Origin: Saprospiraceae bacterium
Lineage (GTDB): Bacteria > Bacteroidota > Bacteroidia > Chitinophagales > Saprospiraceae
Length of the DNA stretch: 64,000 nucleotides
Assembly (NCBI GenBank): GCA_026982695.1
Contig: JALSGS010000008.1
Coordinates: 1 to 64,000 of the forward strand
Direction: 5' to 3'
The notes beneath the pieces were generated by a model. The model did not search any database. It saw nothing but the letters and a program-made list of their open reading frames with translations, and was not told the DNA's origin. A program made the position numbers and the translations under genes. This document shows, in pieces, positions 26,676 to 36,644 of the stretch (its first letter is position 1; every line of letters starts with the position of its first letter).

Positions 26676-29600
26676 AGATAAAAGCACGTCAAACGGCAGC
26701 ACACAGAAGCGCATCGAGAAAGGTTTGCGTCAGTTTGGGCTGACTTCCTTGGCTGTAGACAATGCAACAAGTGTGTTTTTGCTCACTGCCATGATTTTCA
26801 TCTTTGGTGTGATGAGCTATGAGCGCATGCCCAAAGAGTCGTTTCCGGAAGTGCCTTGGCCCAAGGTGTACATCAATACAGTGTACTTTGGCAATTCGGC
26901 TTCCGATATTGAAAACCTCGTGACGCGCCCTATTGAAAAGCAATTACAATCGGTCAACGAGATTAAGACTATTACCTCCAGTTCGTTGCAGGACTACTCG
27001 CTTATTGTGGCCGAATTTGAAGCTGATGTAGATCTGGATGAGGCCGTGCGCAAGGTGAAAGATGCCGTAGACAAGGCCAAACCCGATCTGCCCGACGACT
27101 TGACCCAAGAGCCAGAGGTGCTCGACATCAATCTCTCGGAGATTCCCATCATGAGTGTCAACGTAGCAGGCGACTTGCCACCTGAAGAGTTGGTGCATTA
27201 TGCCGAGTACTTGCAAGACAAGATTGAAGAGCTACCCGAAATCTCCGAGGTGGTCATGAAAGGCAACCGCGACAAAGAGGTACGCATAGATGTGGATTTG
27301 CACAAGATGCAGTCGCTAAAGGTGAGCTTTCGCGATATTGCCAATGCCATCCAGCAAGAAAATCTCAACATGTCGGGTGGTGAGGTAGTTGCTCATGGCT
27401 ATCGACGTACGGTGCGCGTGGTGGGCGAGTTTCAGGACATAAGGGAAATTGAAAACCTCGTAGTGAAGAGCGAACGGCAGCGCCCCATCTTTCTCAAGGA
27501 AATTGCCGAGGTGTCGTTCGACTATGCCGAGCGCAAGAGCATTGCCCGTGTCAATCGCCTGCCTGTGATTTCACTGGACGTCATCAAGCGCTCGGGAGAA
27601 AACTTGCTGTCGGCAGCTGACAAGATTAAGCAGATCATTGCTCAAGCCCAAGCTGAGATATTGCCCCCTGAGGTGGAAGTCACAGTGTTTAACGATCAGA
27701 GCATCCGCACGCGCAAGATGGTGTCCAACTTGGAGAACTCCATCATCTCGGGGATGATTTTGGTCGTCTTAGTACTGCTTTTTTTTCTGGGCATCCGCAA
27801 TGCACTTTTTGTCGGGCTGGCCATTCCGCTTAGTATGCTTATGGGTATCATGCTCACCAATTTGTTGGGCTACACGCTCAATATGGTAATTCTCTTCTCA
27901 CTCATATTGGCATTGGGTATGTTGGTGGACAATGCTATTGTGGTGGTGGAGAATGTCTATCGATACTGCCAATTGGGCTATTCGGGTTGGGCAGCAGCTA
28001 AGTACGGTACAGGTGAGGTGGCTGTGCCGATCATCACCTCGACGGCTACTACTTTAATGGCCTTTTTGCCCATGGCTTTCTGGCCCGGACTAATGGGCAG
28101 CTTCATGAAATACTTGCCCATTACGCTGATCGTGGTGTTGACTTCTTCTCTTTTTGTGGCCTTGGTCATCAACCCCGTGTTTACTTCCAAACTGATGAAG
28201 GTAGACGAGCCGGCCAAAGAGTTGACTACACGGCAGCGCCGGCGCCGCAATGTCTTGATCGCAGTAGGAGCAATGGGACTGGCTTCATTGGGCTTTCACG
28301 CTTTAGGAGTATTGTGGATGCGCCATGTACTGTGGATTGTCATGGCTGTTACTTTGCTCAACTTTTTCGTATTGCGGCCACTTACCTTTGGCTTTCAGCG
28401 CTTCGTCTTGCCAGCTTTGGAGCGCGCATACGATTGGTTCATTCGGTTTGCTTTGCGCAAATACAACCCTGTATTTTTCTTCTTCAGTACTGTTGGCTTG
28501 TTGGTAGTAGCACTTGTGCTTTTGGCTGCCACTCCCCCCAAAGTGACGCTCTTTGCTAACCCTGACCCGTTGTACGTCAATGCATTCATCGAGCTGCCCA
28601 TTGGTACAGATATCGAGGCGACTAACGAGCGCGTCAAGGAAGTAGAGTCGCGCATCATGCAGACCATTAGGCCTTATCGCGACGTGGTGGAAAGCGTATT
28701 GACTCAGATTGGCAAAAACACCTCTGATCCCAATGCGGGGCCCGATTTCAGCGCTTCGCCTCACAAGGCGCGTATCACAGTGGCTTTTGTGCCCGATGAT
28801 CAGCGCCATGGCATCTCTACTTCTGAAATCATGGAAGCTATACGAGCCAACTTGCGCGGTATGCCAGGTGTGGAAATCGTGGTGGACAAAAACCAGGTGG
28901 GCCCGCCCACGGGAAAGCCTATCAATATCGAACTAAAAGGAGAAGACATCGAAACGCTGGCTCGTCTGTCAGATGACTTGGTCAAGTTTATCGAGCGCAA
29001 ACACATTCCAGGTATTGAGGAGCTCAAGACCGATTTGGTGTTGGGCAAACCGGAATTAGTTGTGCATATCGATCGCGGGGCAGCTCGCCGTTACCAGATC
29101 TCTACTTATCAGATTGCAGATGCCATTCGCACGGCAATTTTTGGCAAAGAGGTATCTCAATTCAAGTTGGGCGAAGAAGAATATCCCATACAACTGCGCC
29201 TAAGCGAAGCCTATCGGCATAATATCGACGATATACTCAACCAGAAAATTACGTTTCGCAATCCGGCCAATGGGCGCATCGTACAAGTACCAATCTCTGC
29301 TGTAGTCAGTTTTGAGTACTCTACTACTTTCAATTCTATCAATCGCAAGGATCAAGAACGCGTAGTAACCATTTATTCAAATGTGTTGAAAGGCTATAAT
29401 GCCAATGAAATCGTACAAGAGCTGGATAGTTATCTGAAGCGCTATCCTTTCCCAGAGGGGTATGGCTATGAGTTTACGGGCGAACAACAACGTCAGGCCG
29501 AGGAAATGGAGTTTTTGTCCATGGCTTTGGCTATAGCTCTTTTCGGCATTCTGATCATCTTGGTGGCACAGTTTAATAGCATTTCTGCCCCTGTCATCAT

Positions 29601-30177
29601 TATGTTTTCAGTGCTATTTAGTACCATTGGCGTCTTTCTCGGCTATATACTTAGCGGGATGGATGTGCAGATCGTCATGACTGGAGTGGGGATCATTTCT
29701 TTGGCAGGTATTGTAGTCAACAATGCTATTGTTCTCATCGATTATACCAACTTGACCATTAGACGCAGGCTTAAAGCGGCAGGGCTAGATCGGCCTGAGC
29801 AATTGCCTTTTCGCAAGATCAAGGAAGCCATTGTAGAAGGCGGCGCTACGCGCTTGCGGCCTGTATTGCTGACAGCCATTACAACGGTTTTGGGGTTAGT
29901 ACCACTGGCTTATGGCATCAATTTCAACTTTTTTACATTCGTCTCTCAGTTAGATCCTCAATTTTTTATGGGGGGAGATAGTGCTGCTTTCTGGGGTACT
30001 ATGGCCTGGACGGTGATCTATGGCTTGACCTTTAGCACCTTTCTCACGCTGGTAGTAGTACCCGTAATGTATTGGTTGGCATATCGTTTAAAGGTGGGGC
30101 TAAAGCGTCGTTTGGGGCTAATTGATGCTGACAGTGTGCAAAAAGCATCCCATCAGTTGGAAGAAATACCCTATTGA
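26668..30177 (+). CDS. RND-family efflux pump permease
   Basis: A 1169-residue inner-membrane transporter of the AcrB/MexB superfamily (HAE-type). The N-terminal helix, two large periplasmic loops and the paired blocks of transmembrane helices are present, with motif LILALGMLVDNAIVVVEN and the second-half counterpart ISLAGIVVNNAIVLIDY. It is about 120 residues longer than AcrB. Most of the excess is an extra positively charged loop and hydrophobic hairpin between the two halves (about 510-590, RQRRRRNVLIAVGAMG). Proton coupling is expected. Substrates may be drugs, metals, bile-like detergents or fatty acids. Last gene of the tetR-tolC-hlyD-RND operon. Confidence 0.94.
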   Translation: MAEDKSTSNGSTQKRIEKGLRQFGLTSLAVDNATSVFLLTAMIFIFGVMSYERMPKESFPEVPWPKVYINTVYFGNSASDIENLVTRPIEKQLQSVNEIKTITSSSLQDYSLIVAEFEADVDLDEAVRKVKDAVDKAKPDLPDDLTQEPEVLDINLSEIPIMSVNVAGDLPPEELVHYAEYLQDKIEELPEISEVVMKGNRDKEVRIDVDLHKMQSLKVSFRDIANAIQQENLNMSGGEVVAHGYRRTVRVVGEFQDIREIENLVVKSERQRPIFLKEIAEVSFDYAERKSIARVNRLPVISLDVIKRSGENLLSAADKIKQIIAQAQAEILPPEVEVTVFNDQSIRTRKMVSNLENSIISGMILVVLVLLFFLGIRNALFVGLAIPLSMLMGIMLTNLLGYTLNMVILFSLILALGMLVDNAIVVVENVYRYCQLGYSGWAAAKYGTGEVAVPIITSTATTLMAFLPMAFWPGLMGSFMKYLPITLIVVLTSSLFVALVINPVFTSKLMKVDEPAKELTTRQRRRRNVLIAVGAMGLASLGFHALGVLWMRHVLWIVMAVTLLNFFVLRPLTFGFQRFVLPALERAYDWFIRFALRKYNPVFFFFSTVGLLVVALVLLAATPPKVTLFANPDPLYVNAFIELPIGTDIEATNERVKEVESRIMQTIRPYRDVVESVLTQIGKNTSDPNAGPDFSASPHKARITVAFVPDDQRHGISTSEIMEAIRANLRGMPGVEIVVDKNQVGPPTGKPINIELKGEDIETLARLSDDLVKFIERKHIPGIEELKTDLVLGKPELVVHIDRGAARRYQISTYQIADAIRTAIFGKEVSQFKLGEEEYPIQLRLSEAYRHNIDDILNQKITFRNPANGRIVQVPISAVVSFEYSTTFNSINRKDQERVVTIYSNVLKGYNANEIVQELDSYLKRYPFPEGYGYEFTGEQQRQAEEMEFLSMALAIALFGILIILVAQFNSISAPVIIMFSVLFSTIGVFLGYILSGMDVQIVMTGVGIISLAGIVVNNAIVLIDYTNLTIRRRLKAAGLDRPEQLPFRKIKEAIVEGGATRLRPVLLTAITTVLGLVPLAYGINFNFFTFVSQLDPQFFMGGDSAAFWGTMAWTVIYGLTFSTFLTLVVVPVMYWLAYRLKVGLKRRLGLIDADSVQKASHQLEEIPY

Positions 30178-30305
30178 TCGAGGCCTGTGGTAGGGACTGT
30201 AGTGGCGGGTGGGCGGGCACATTGTGTTTGTTTTTCTGCAAAAGGAATAGGGGTGCAGGCAGCTAATTCTTTATCTTGGGGGCAAAGCGAAAAACAAGCA
30301 TACAG

Positions 30306-31757
30306 ATGCGTTCGGACAAGTACATTAAAAACTACATCGATGGTGCATTGGTGCCACCTCAGTGTGGCAAATATCTCGACAATATCAATCCAGCTACTGG
30401 GAAAGTCTATGCCCATCTGCCCGATTCAGGTCCTGAGGATGTAGAGCAGGCTGTAGTAGCAGCTAAAAAAGCATTCACTGAGTGGTCGCGTTGTGGGGTA
30501 GAGCGTCGTTTTCGCATGCTCAGCCGCATTGCTGACATTATTGAACAGAATCTCGGTGAATTTGCCCGGGCCGAGAGTATCGATACAGGCAAACCATTGG
30601 CCATGTCGCGTAGTGTGGACATTCCGCGTGCACAGGCCAATTTTCGCTTTTTCGCTACGGGTATTTTGCATTTTGCTTCCGAAGCGCATCCCGTAGAGGG
30701 GCGGGCCGTCAACTATACTTTGCGCCAGCCATTGGGTGTGGTGGGTTGCATCTCGCCGTGGAACTTGCCCCTTTACTTGTTCACCTGGAAAATTGCTCCG
30801 GCATTGGCAGCGGGCAATTGCGTGGTGGCTAAGCCCTCTGAACTGACACCTATGACGGCCTATATGTTGGCCAAAGCTTGCATGGAGGCAGGCTTGCCCA
30901 AAGGAGTACTCAATATCGTACATGGTTTGGGGCCCAAAGTGGGGCAAGCCATTGTGTCACATGCGGATGTGAGAGCTATTTCTTTTACCGGTGGCACGCG
31001 CACGGGCGAGACTATTGCCCGAACGGCTGCGCCTATGTTCAAGAAGCTGTCTTTGGAGTTGGGGGGCAAAAACCCAAATATCATTTTTGCCGATTGTGAC
31101 TTCGATCAGATGATGGTAGATACGCTTCGATCGTCATTTTCCAATAATGGCCAGATCTGTCTATGTGGCTCGCGTATCTATGTGGAGCGGCCACTCTACG
31201 AGCGCTTTCGCGAGGAGTTGGTCAAGCGCACCCAGTTTCTGAAAGTGGGCGATCCTTTTTCTAAGGTTACCGATCTAGGTGCTTTGGTATCGAAAGCTCA
31301 TATGGACAAAGTGCTCAGCTACATCCAGTTGGCGGAGATGGAGGGAGGTAAAATCTTATGTGGTGGCAAGCGCTTAGAGTTGGATGGCGACCTGGCAGGC
31401 GGTTACTTCGTGCGCCCTACCGTGATTGAGGGCCTGCCTTTGACATGCCGTACTAACCAAGAGGAAATTTTTGGGCCTGTAGTGACGATTCAACCCTTTG
31501 ATACGGAAGAAGAAGTGCTGGAGTTAGCCAATGGCACCCCCTATGGCTTGTCCGCTACCTTGTGGACACAAGACATCAGTCGGGCACACCGCGTAGCTGA
31601 ACGGCTGCACTTTGGCATCGTGTGGATCAACTGTTGGATGGAACGCGATTTGCGCACGCCCTTTGGTGGTGTGAAGTCGTCGGGTGTTGGACGAGAAGGA
31701 GGCTGGGAAGCGCTTCGTTTTTTCACCGAGCCAAAGAATGTATGTGTGAGGTATTAA
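30306..31757 (+). CDS. Aldehyde dehydrogenase, 2-hydroxymuconic/2-aminomuconic semialdehyde type
   Basis: A 483-residue NAD-dependent dehydrogenase. Catalytic Cys285 lies in NNGQICLCGSR and the general base Glu251 in LSLELGGKNPN; the cofactor motif FTGGTRTG is at 227-234. The N-terminus YIKNYIDG and overall pattern match the muconic-semialdehyde branch, which oxidises ring-cleavage products in catechol meta-cleavage or the kynurenine pathway. No neighbouring ring-cleavage genes are present, so the exact substrate is inferred from similarity only. Start at 30306. It ends 22 bases from the convergent lpxD-type gene. Confidence 0.85.
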   Translation: MRSDKYIKNYIDGALVPPQCGKYLDNINPATGKVYAHLPDSGPEDVEQAVVAAKKAFTEWSRCGVERRFRMLSRIADIIEQNLGEFARAESIDTGKPLAMSRSVDIPRAQANFRFFATGILHFASEAHPVEGRAVNYTLRQPLGVVGCISPWNLPLYLFTWKIAPALAAGNCVVAKPSELTPMTAYMLAKACMEAGLPKGVLNIVHGLGPKVGQAIVSHADVRAISFTGGTRTGETIARTAAPMFKKLSLELGGKNPNIIFADCDFDQMMVDTLRSSFSNNGQICLCGSRIYVERPLYERFREELVKRTQFLKVGDPFSKVTDLGALVSKAHMDKVLSYIQLAEMEGGKILCGGKRLELDGDLAGGYFVRPTVIEGLPLTCRTNQEEIFGPVVTIQPFDTEEEVLELANGTPYGLSATLWTQDISRAHRVAERLHFGIVWINCWMERDLRTPFGGVKSSGVGREGGWEALRFFTEPKNVCVRY

Positions 31758-31779
31758 AGCGTGGGTGGAGGTGTGTGAC

Positions 31780-32709
31780 TCATCGGCGTTTTTTCATCCA
31801 TCGAGGGAGTTGGCGTAGTGCTGCCAGTTGTCGTTGTACTTGGCGGATGTCATCGGCGGGATAGCCAAATACTACTTTGCCGTCGGGTATGTCTTTGGAT
31901 ACACCTGATTTGGCCCCTATGAGTACTCTTCGGCCTATGTGCAAATTTTGCGCAATCCCTGCTTGGCCGTATACGACCGTGTGATCGCCAATGGTAGTGT
32001 TGCCACTCACACCTGCTTGTCCAGCAATCAGGCAATGCCGACCAATGACCACATCGTGCCCTATGTGTACCTGGCTGTCGAGTTTGCTGCCCTGTCCAAT
32101 GATGGTATCGCCTGACACGCCTTTGTTAATCGTACAACCAGCACCGATTTCTACATCGTCTTCGATGAGCACACGGCCACAAGACCACCACTTCAGATAG
32201 CCCGTTTCTGTGCGCTTATAATAGAAGGCGTCGGTGCCGATGAGTGCGCCTGCATGGATGCGCACGCGTGCACCTATGTGCACATAGCTGTGAATGATGG
32301 CACCTGCCTGAATGTAGGTCTTGGGGCCAATCACTACTTCATGCCCAATCACCACTTGGGGCTCAATAATGGCGCTGGGGTGAATCTTTGCCGACTCGCT
32401 AATGGCTTGGGTCAGTGGCATAAAAGGTCTAAAGTGACGTGCCAATTTGTTAAAAGCCGTAAAGGGTTGGTCACATACCAATACTGTTTTGCCTTGGGGC
32501 GGGTCGATTGGTTTGTTGAGAATGATGACTGAAGCTTCAGAAGCAAGGGCTTTTTGAAAGTACTTGGGCAGATCTGAGAAGGTGATATCGCCAGGAGTGA
32601 CTTTGTGTATTTCGTTGAGCCCAGTAGCAAATAAGTGTGCATCGCCGATGAGGGTAGCCCCAATCATGCGTGCAATTTCGCTTACAGGGACAGGTTGTGG
32701 AAATTTCAT
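31780..32709 (-). CDS. lpxD: LpxD-type UDP-3-O-acylglucosamine N-acyltransferase
   Basis: A 309-residue left-handed beta-helix acyltransferase. The N-terminal LpxD domain (MKFPQPVPVSEIARMIGATLIGDA ... GDITFSD) is followed by hexapeptide repeats (for example IEDDVEIGAGCTINKG, LIAGQAGVSGNTTIGDH) and a short helical tail. LpxD adds the second hydroxyacyl chain in lipid A synthesis. Bacteroidota often carry two LpxD-like genes, the main one in an lpx cluster; none of that cluster is here, so this may be the second paralog with a somewhat different acyl acceptor. The ATG at 32709 begins the domain. Confidence 0.85.
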   Translation of the reverse strand: MKFPQPVPVSEIARMIGATLIGDAHLFATGLNEIHKVTPGDITFSDLPKYFQKALASEASVIILNKPIDPPQGKTVLVCDQPFTAFNKLARHFRPFMPLTQAISESAKIHPSAIIEPQVVIGHEVVIGPKTYIQAGAIIHSYVHIGARVRIHAGALIGTDAFYYKRTETGYLKWWSCGRVLIEDDVEIGAGCTINKGVSGDTIIGQGSKLDSQVHIGHDVVIGRHCLIAGQAGVSGNTTIGDHTVVYGQAGIAQNLHIGRRVLIGAKSGVSKDIPDGKVVFGYPADDIRQVQRQLAALRQLPRWMKKRR

Positions 32710-32742
32710 TGGCTGGAAGGTATGAGTGTGTATAAGATGTCC

Positions 32743-32750
32743 CAAAGATA
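32743..32750 (-). promoter_or_regulatory. -7 element for the lpxD-type gene
   Basis: On the minus strand TATCTTTG, an exact TANNTTTG match, about 35 bases before the ATG at 32709. No clear -33 at the usual distance. Confidence 0.4.
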
Positions 32751-32861
32751 GTTGGGCTGTGGCAATTCTTGGGCTGGGCGTTGCGTTGAGGTTTGGATTG
32801 TTTTTGACTGATAGCCGCCCGTAGCGTTTAGGTATGGTGGTATTCTAAAGTAGAATGGCCC

Positions 32862-32869
32862 TATCTTTG
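32862..32869 (+). promoter_or_regulatory. -7 element for the SPOR-like protein gene
   Basis: TATCTTTG matches TANNTTTG and lies 60 bases before the ATG at 32929. Its position supports that start over the frame start at 32887. Confidence 0.4.
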
Positions 32870-32928
32870 GACAACGCCTTGCATAGATGCACGGATGTCA
32901 TTGGTATTTGTACTTGAAAATAAACTCT

Positions 32929-34647
32929 ATGAGAAAGATCGCATTTTTTTGCTTTTTGCTTTGGTGGATGGGGGGTAACCGCGTGTCGGCCCAGGTAGTC
33001 TCTGATGAGCAGTACGTTTATACCATCCACTTGGGTACTTTTCCCGAAGTATTGCCCCAAGATTTTGCATCATTGCGCACTTTGGGTTTTGTCTACAGCC
33101 AACCCATTGGGCGTATGGTCGATGTGTTCATGGGTGGATGGAACGATGAGGCTGCTGCGCGAAAGTTAATACCTACACTACAGAATATGGGCTTCAATGC
33201 CTCGGTACGCAAGTTGCCTGTGACACAGGGAAAGCCAGTACGCGTCATACAATTGGAAGCCAGGCGTAGCACAGCACCTATAGCGTGGGAAAAATACTTT
33301 GTAGCGGAGTCGTTGCACGTACTTATAGCCAATGATATAGTCAAGATTTTGTCGGGTCCTTATGAGAGTGAAGCTGCACTCAATGCAGATTTGCAACGTT
33401 TTCGAGCAAGTGGTTTTCCGAAAGCTTTTCCAAAAACGGTAAACAGCGCAATGCTACACGAGGTGACTGGCTTTGAGACAGGGGGAGTCAAGCGCCCAGC
33501 TTTTCGCATTGACTTGGCGCATCCCAAGCGCATTGCCTCAGAAGCCGAACCCGTTACCTATGACCAACCTGAGTCAGTGCGTTTGGCCAGCAAAGGAGGA
33601 GCGCATGCAGTAACACCACAAGAACAGGGCAATGCGATAATACCACAACCAGAGGTGCGTAGCAATGTACGGCGTAGCTCAGCACGCCATCTGCAAGAGA
33701 TACTCAAAACTTTGGGGTATCTTTCTTCGGGTATCGATGGTTATTATGGCAATATGACAGCTGCGGCTTTTGCCAAAGCTTGGGCCGAACATCGGCAAGT
33801 GAACAAGTACAAAGTACTGGCTAATAGCCCGCTTTTCTCTCAAAAGACACAGTCTGTAATCCTTCCCTTGCAACGTGCTATAGATGAGCTGATGAGTGAA
33901 CCAGAGGCTGCTTTGTCCGTATTGGCCACTGCTACTCGCCCTGAGGCCAAGGCATGGCGTGCCTATTACTTGTTTATGCGCCAGGGGCCTTCGCCCCAGG
34001 TAGACCAGCTCATGAATGAGGCTATTCGCGCTGCTTTTGTCGATGCAGATCCGAAGCGTTTCCCCATGTTCGACTTTAGGGCACGATATACTTATCCGGA
34101 TCTGGAGCAGTTACTGCGTCACTTGTTTTACGTGCAAGTGGCTGCGCCTAAAGACCCTTTGGGGTTGCCATGTTGGTTATTTCAGCGTCATGGAAAACTG
34201 ATGAATCAAATATTGAGCGAGCCTGTCGCTCAGCGCAATAAGTGGATCTTGTCGCCTTGTAGTGATACATATGATTGGGAGTACATACGCGTGTTGCGCG
34301 TAGTAATGGAAGACATGTCTGCGGGGCAAGAACCATCTTGGCAGGAAGTACAGGGGGCCGAATCGAGGTGGCTGCAACTCATGTGGCTGCCCCAGCTGAT
34401 CGATGTAGAAGAGGCACAAAAAGCTGTAGCGTGGGCCGAGCGTCTGCAGCAGAGTGTGAGCGGGTGGAAATTGCGTGATCCGTTGTTGGCCCACATCGGT
34501 GTGGCTTGGCAGTTGGCTTGGTTTCAATCTTTTATTCTGCTTGAAGATTACTTCATGGATCAGGGTTTTAAGCCTACTGAAGCACGGGCTCTGGCAGCAG
34601 CAACCCTCCAAGCCTTGGCCCAACCGTGGATGAAGCGATTTATTTGA
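32929..34647 (+). CDS. Secreted protein with SPOR-like repeats and a peptidoglycan-binding-like domain
   Basis: A 572-residue exported protein (signal peptide MRKIAFFCFLLWWMGGNRVSAQ). Two SPOR-like stretches follow: YVYTIHLGTF ... GGWNDEAAARKLIPTLQNMGFNASV (about 28-100) and a weaker copy ending GPYESEAALNADLQRFRASGF (about 130-170). After a low-complexity linker comes a PG_binding_1-like helix set (LQEILKTLGYLSSGIDGYYGNMTAAAFAKAW, about 262-292). The last 270 residues are helical and unassigned. The combination suggests a cell-wall or division-site protein. The SPOR assignment rests on pattern only. Start chosen for the signal peptide. Confidence 0.7.
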   Translation: MRKIAFFCFLLWWMGGNRVSAQVVSDEQYVYTIHLGTFPEVLPQDFASLRTLGFVYSQPIGRMVDVFMGGWNDEAAARKLIPTLQNMGFNASVRKLPVTQGKPVRVIQLEARRSTAPIAWEKYFVAESLHVLIANDIVKILSGPYESEAALNADLQRFRASGFPKAFPKTVNSAMLHEVTGFETGGVKRPAFRIDLAHPKRIASEAEPVTYDQPESVRLASKGGAHAVTPQEQGNAIIPQPEVRSNVRRSSARHLQEILKTLGYLSSGIDGYYGNMTAAAFAKAWAEHRQVNKYKVLANSPLFSQKTQSVILPLQRAIDELMSEPEAALSVLATATRPEAKAWRAYYLFMRQGPSPQVDQLMNEAIRAAFVDADPKRFPMFDFRARYTYPDLEQLLRHLFYVQVAAPKDPLGLPCWLFQRHGKLMNQILSEPVAQRNKWILSPCSDTYDWEYIRVLRVVMEDMSAGQEPSWQEVQGAESRWLQLMWLPQLIDVEEAQKAVAWAERLQQSVSGWKLRDPLLAHIGVAWQLAWFQSFILLEDYFMDQGFKPTEARALAAATLQALAQPWMKRFI

Positions 34648-34675
34648 GGTGCACTTACACGTGGTGCCGCTCAGC

Positions 34676-35725
34676 TCATTGCTCGCTATGTGCTTGTGTC
34701 TCTATGAAAGCGCGTAGGTCTTCTACTTGCTGATGGCTCATCTTTTCAAGTGTAAAGTTGGGCATATAGGCTCGTTTGCCAGGAATAGGCTCCGTGCCCC
34801 ACCGAATTACTTGGTAGATCGAGTAGCGCGTGTAACGTGCAATGTGTTTGGACAAAAAGGAGAAAGTGCGCAGATCGTAGTCGAGTGCAAAAAAGGAGAA
34901 GCGTTTATCCCAGTGACAGTGCAAGCAACTTTGCTGGTAGATGAGCCGACCGCGTTGTGGGTTGCCTGGAGGTACAGCATATCCTTGGCGGCGGTCATCG
35001 GGGGGTGGTACAAAGGTGGCTGGTGAAGCTTGCAAGTAGTGCGATTTGATCAGCTCAATGGTGGCACCTGAGGGGCGGCCTTGGGCCAGTGCGCCTTCTA
35101 CCTCTTGCCATTCGTGGGGGGTGAGTTGCAGATCCCCCATTTTGAGTTGCAATGTCCAAAAATAGGCCAATACCGATTCGAGCTCCCATGGTGCGAGGTG
35201 CCTTCCCTGAGAGCAGGCAATGGCACATAACTGAATAGCTTCGCGCAAATCGTAGCGTGCCCTGTATACCAGGTCACCGTATTTCTTTTCATAGTCACCA
35301 TTGTAAAATGAGGTACGATTGACTACACCGTACATTGTAGTGCCAGGTAAAAAGGGAATGCCTTGTGCGGCACAATAGTCTAGGCGAGCTTCGGGGTCAG
35401 CTACAGATAGATCTGGGTCTTCGCGGACCATGTTGTGGCAAGAGGTGCATACAAAGTGAGGGCTCTGTTTAGTAGTGCGTTGGCCATCGGGGCCAGTGGT
35501 AGTACCGTAATGTACAATATCGTAACCGCGTACTACGCTAACCCCCCGCAACTTGAAATTGGGTTTGTGGGGTAGCGGCGGATCACCCAATCGTTCCAAA
35601 ACCTCTGCTACGGGAGTATCTGGATGTAAAGAATACTCCGAATCAGAAACTGTAGGCCGAAAGGCTGAAGCGCCAAGTAGTATAATGGACAATATGACGA
35701 GTACTGCGTAGAGCCACGAGCGCAT
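34676..35725 (-). CDS. Membrane-anchored diheme c-type cytochrome
   Basis: A 349-residue protein with an uncleaved-looking N-terminal helix (MRSWLYAVLVILSIILLGASAF) and two heme-binding motifs, CTSCH at 93-97 and CLHCH at 267-271. A conserved-looking LCAIACSQGRHLAPWELES segment lies between them. The C-terminal MPNFTLEKMSHQQVEDLRAFI is the usual second-half cytochrome c helix with a distal Met. Expected location is the periplasmic face of the inner membrane. It is the third gene of a minus-strand operon with a DUF5777 barrel and a heme lipoprotein (28-base gap). Confidence 0.85.
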   Translation of the reverse strand: MRSWLYAVLVILSIILLGASAFRPTVSDSEYSLHPDTPVAEVLERLGDPPLPHKPNFKLRGVSVVRGYDIVHYGTTTGPDGQRTTKQSPHFVCTSCHNMVREDPDLSVADPEARLDYCAAQGIPFLPGTTMYGVVNRTSFYNGDYEKKYGDLVYRARYDLREAIQLCAIACSQGRHLAPWELESVLAYFWTLQLKMGDLQLTPHEWQEVEGALAQGRPSGATIELIKSHYLQASPATFVPPPDDRRQGYAVPPGNPQRGRLIYQQSCLHCHWDKRFSFFALDYDLRTFSFLSKHIARYTRYSIYQVIRWGTEPIPGKRAYMPNFTLEKMSHQQVEDLRAFIETQAHSEQ

Positions 35726-35753
35726 GGTGTAGCAATTTGTTCTCTATCGTACG

Positions 35754-36635
35754 TTACAGGTTGAATAAGCGCGAGATCGTAAAGCCCAAGCGAAATTCAC
35801 CCTGACGCCAACTTTGCGTAGTTTCAGGTATAAAGTCCGTTTCTACAATACCTGCTGAATTGGTTAAGTTGATTTGGAAGACATGTCCTCCCGTCTCTAC
35901 TTCGATACCTACACCAATGGGGAGATAGTAATTAGGTGCATCGGGATGTTTGACAGTTTGCAACGGGCTTTGATTGCCGTTGAGCGGTAGTTGTACATCC
36001 ATAATAAAGGATAGCATCTTAGTAAGTTGGATATGAGTTGCTAAGCCACTCGCAAAAATGGTATTGTCGTCATAGTGAGGTACCAGATTGCGATGTACAG
36101 TAGAAAGGGTAAGTTGTAGGCCAATGTATTCGGAGAGTTTGTGAGCGATGAGCAGCTGGCCACTAAATGCCAAGCGGTGTGAAAACTGAGGAAAGCTACT
36201 TACAGCACCTGAGCCTTCTACCTGCGACATGGTGGACAATGATCCGAGTGCAGTAGCTGCGATAGTAAAGGGCATAGTAGGGCGTTGTTGTGCCAGACGT
36301 GCTTTGAAGTTGAGATTGAGTAATTGGCGTCGATCACCAGCACCTTTTGTGCGATATAGCCCTAACATGAAATTTTCAGATACGCCATAGTCGAATCCAA
36401 AAAGTACATCAGCAGCATTCTCTAGGCCATAAAATGTAGGCCAACCCCCAGCATCGCCCAGCATGTCACCAAAGCGGTGTACGATGCGTATGTCGAGGCG
36501 GCGTGGTGCAAGCATCTCTACTGACTGCGTGTTGATGATGCGCGTGTCGTGAAAAGTGCGCACAACTCTTTCTCGGCTTTGTGCCCACGCGCCTAATGCA
36601 CACCATAGCAAGCAGTAGGTGAGTAAATGTCTCAT
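35754..36635 (-). CDS. DUF5777 family outer-membrane beta-barrel protein
   Basis: A 293-residue protein with a signal peptide (MRHLLTYCLLWCALGAWAQ) and alternating beta-strand sequence to a C-terminal aromatic-containing strand (FRLGFTISRLFNL). It fits the Bacteroidota family DUF5777, which has the look of an outer-membrane barrel. It starts 9 bases after the heme lipoprotein gene and is followed by the diheme cytochrome. That setting suggests a role in envelope electron transfer, but no function has been shown to my knowledge. Confidence 0.82.
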   Translation of the reverse strand: MRHLLTYCLLWCALGAWAQSRERVVRTFHDTRIINTQSVEMLAPRRLDIRIVHRFGDMLGDAGGWPTFYGLENAADVLFGFDYGVSENFMLGLYRTKGAGDRRQLLNLNFKARLAQQRPTMPFTIAATALGSLSTMSQVEGSGAVSSFPQFSHRLAFSGQLLIAHKLSEYIGLQLTLSTVHRNLVPHYDDNTIFASGLATHIQLTKMLSFIMDVQLPLNGNQSPLQTVKHPDAPNYYLPIGVGIEVETGGHVFQINLTNSAGIVETDFIPETTQSWRQGEFRLGFTISRLFNL

Positions 36636-36644
36636 CGTAGCAAT

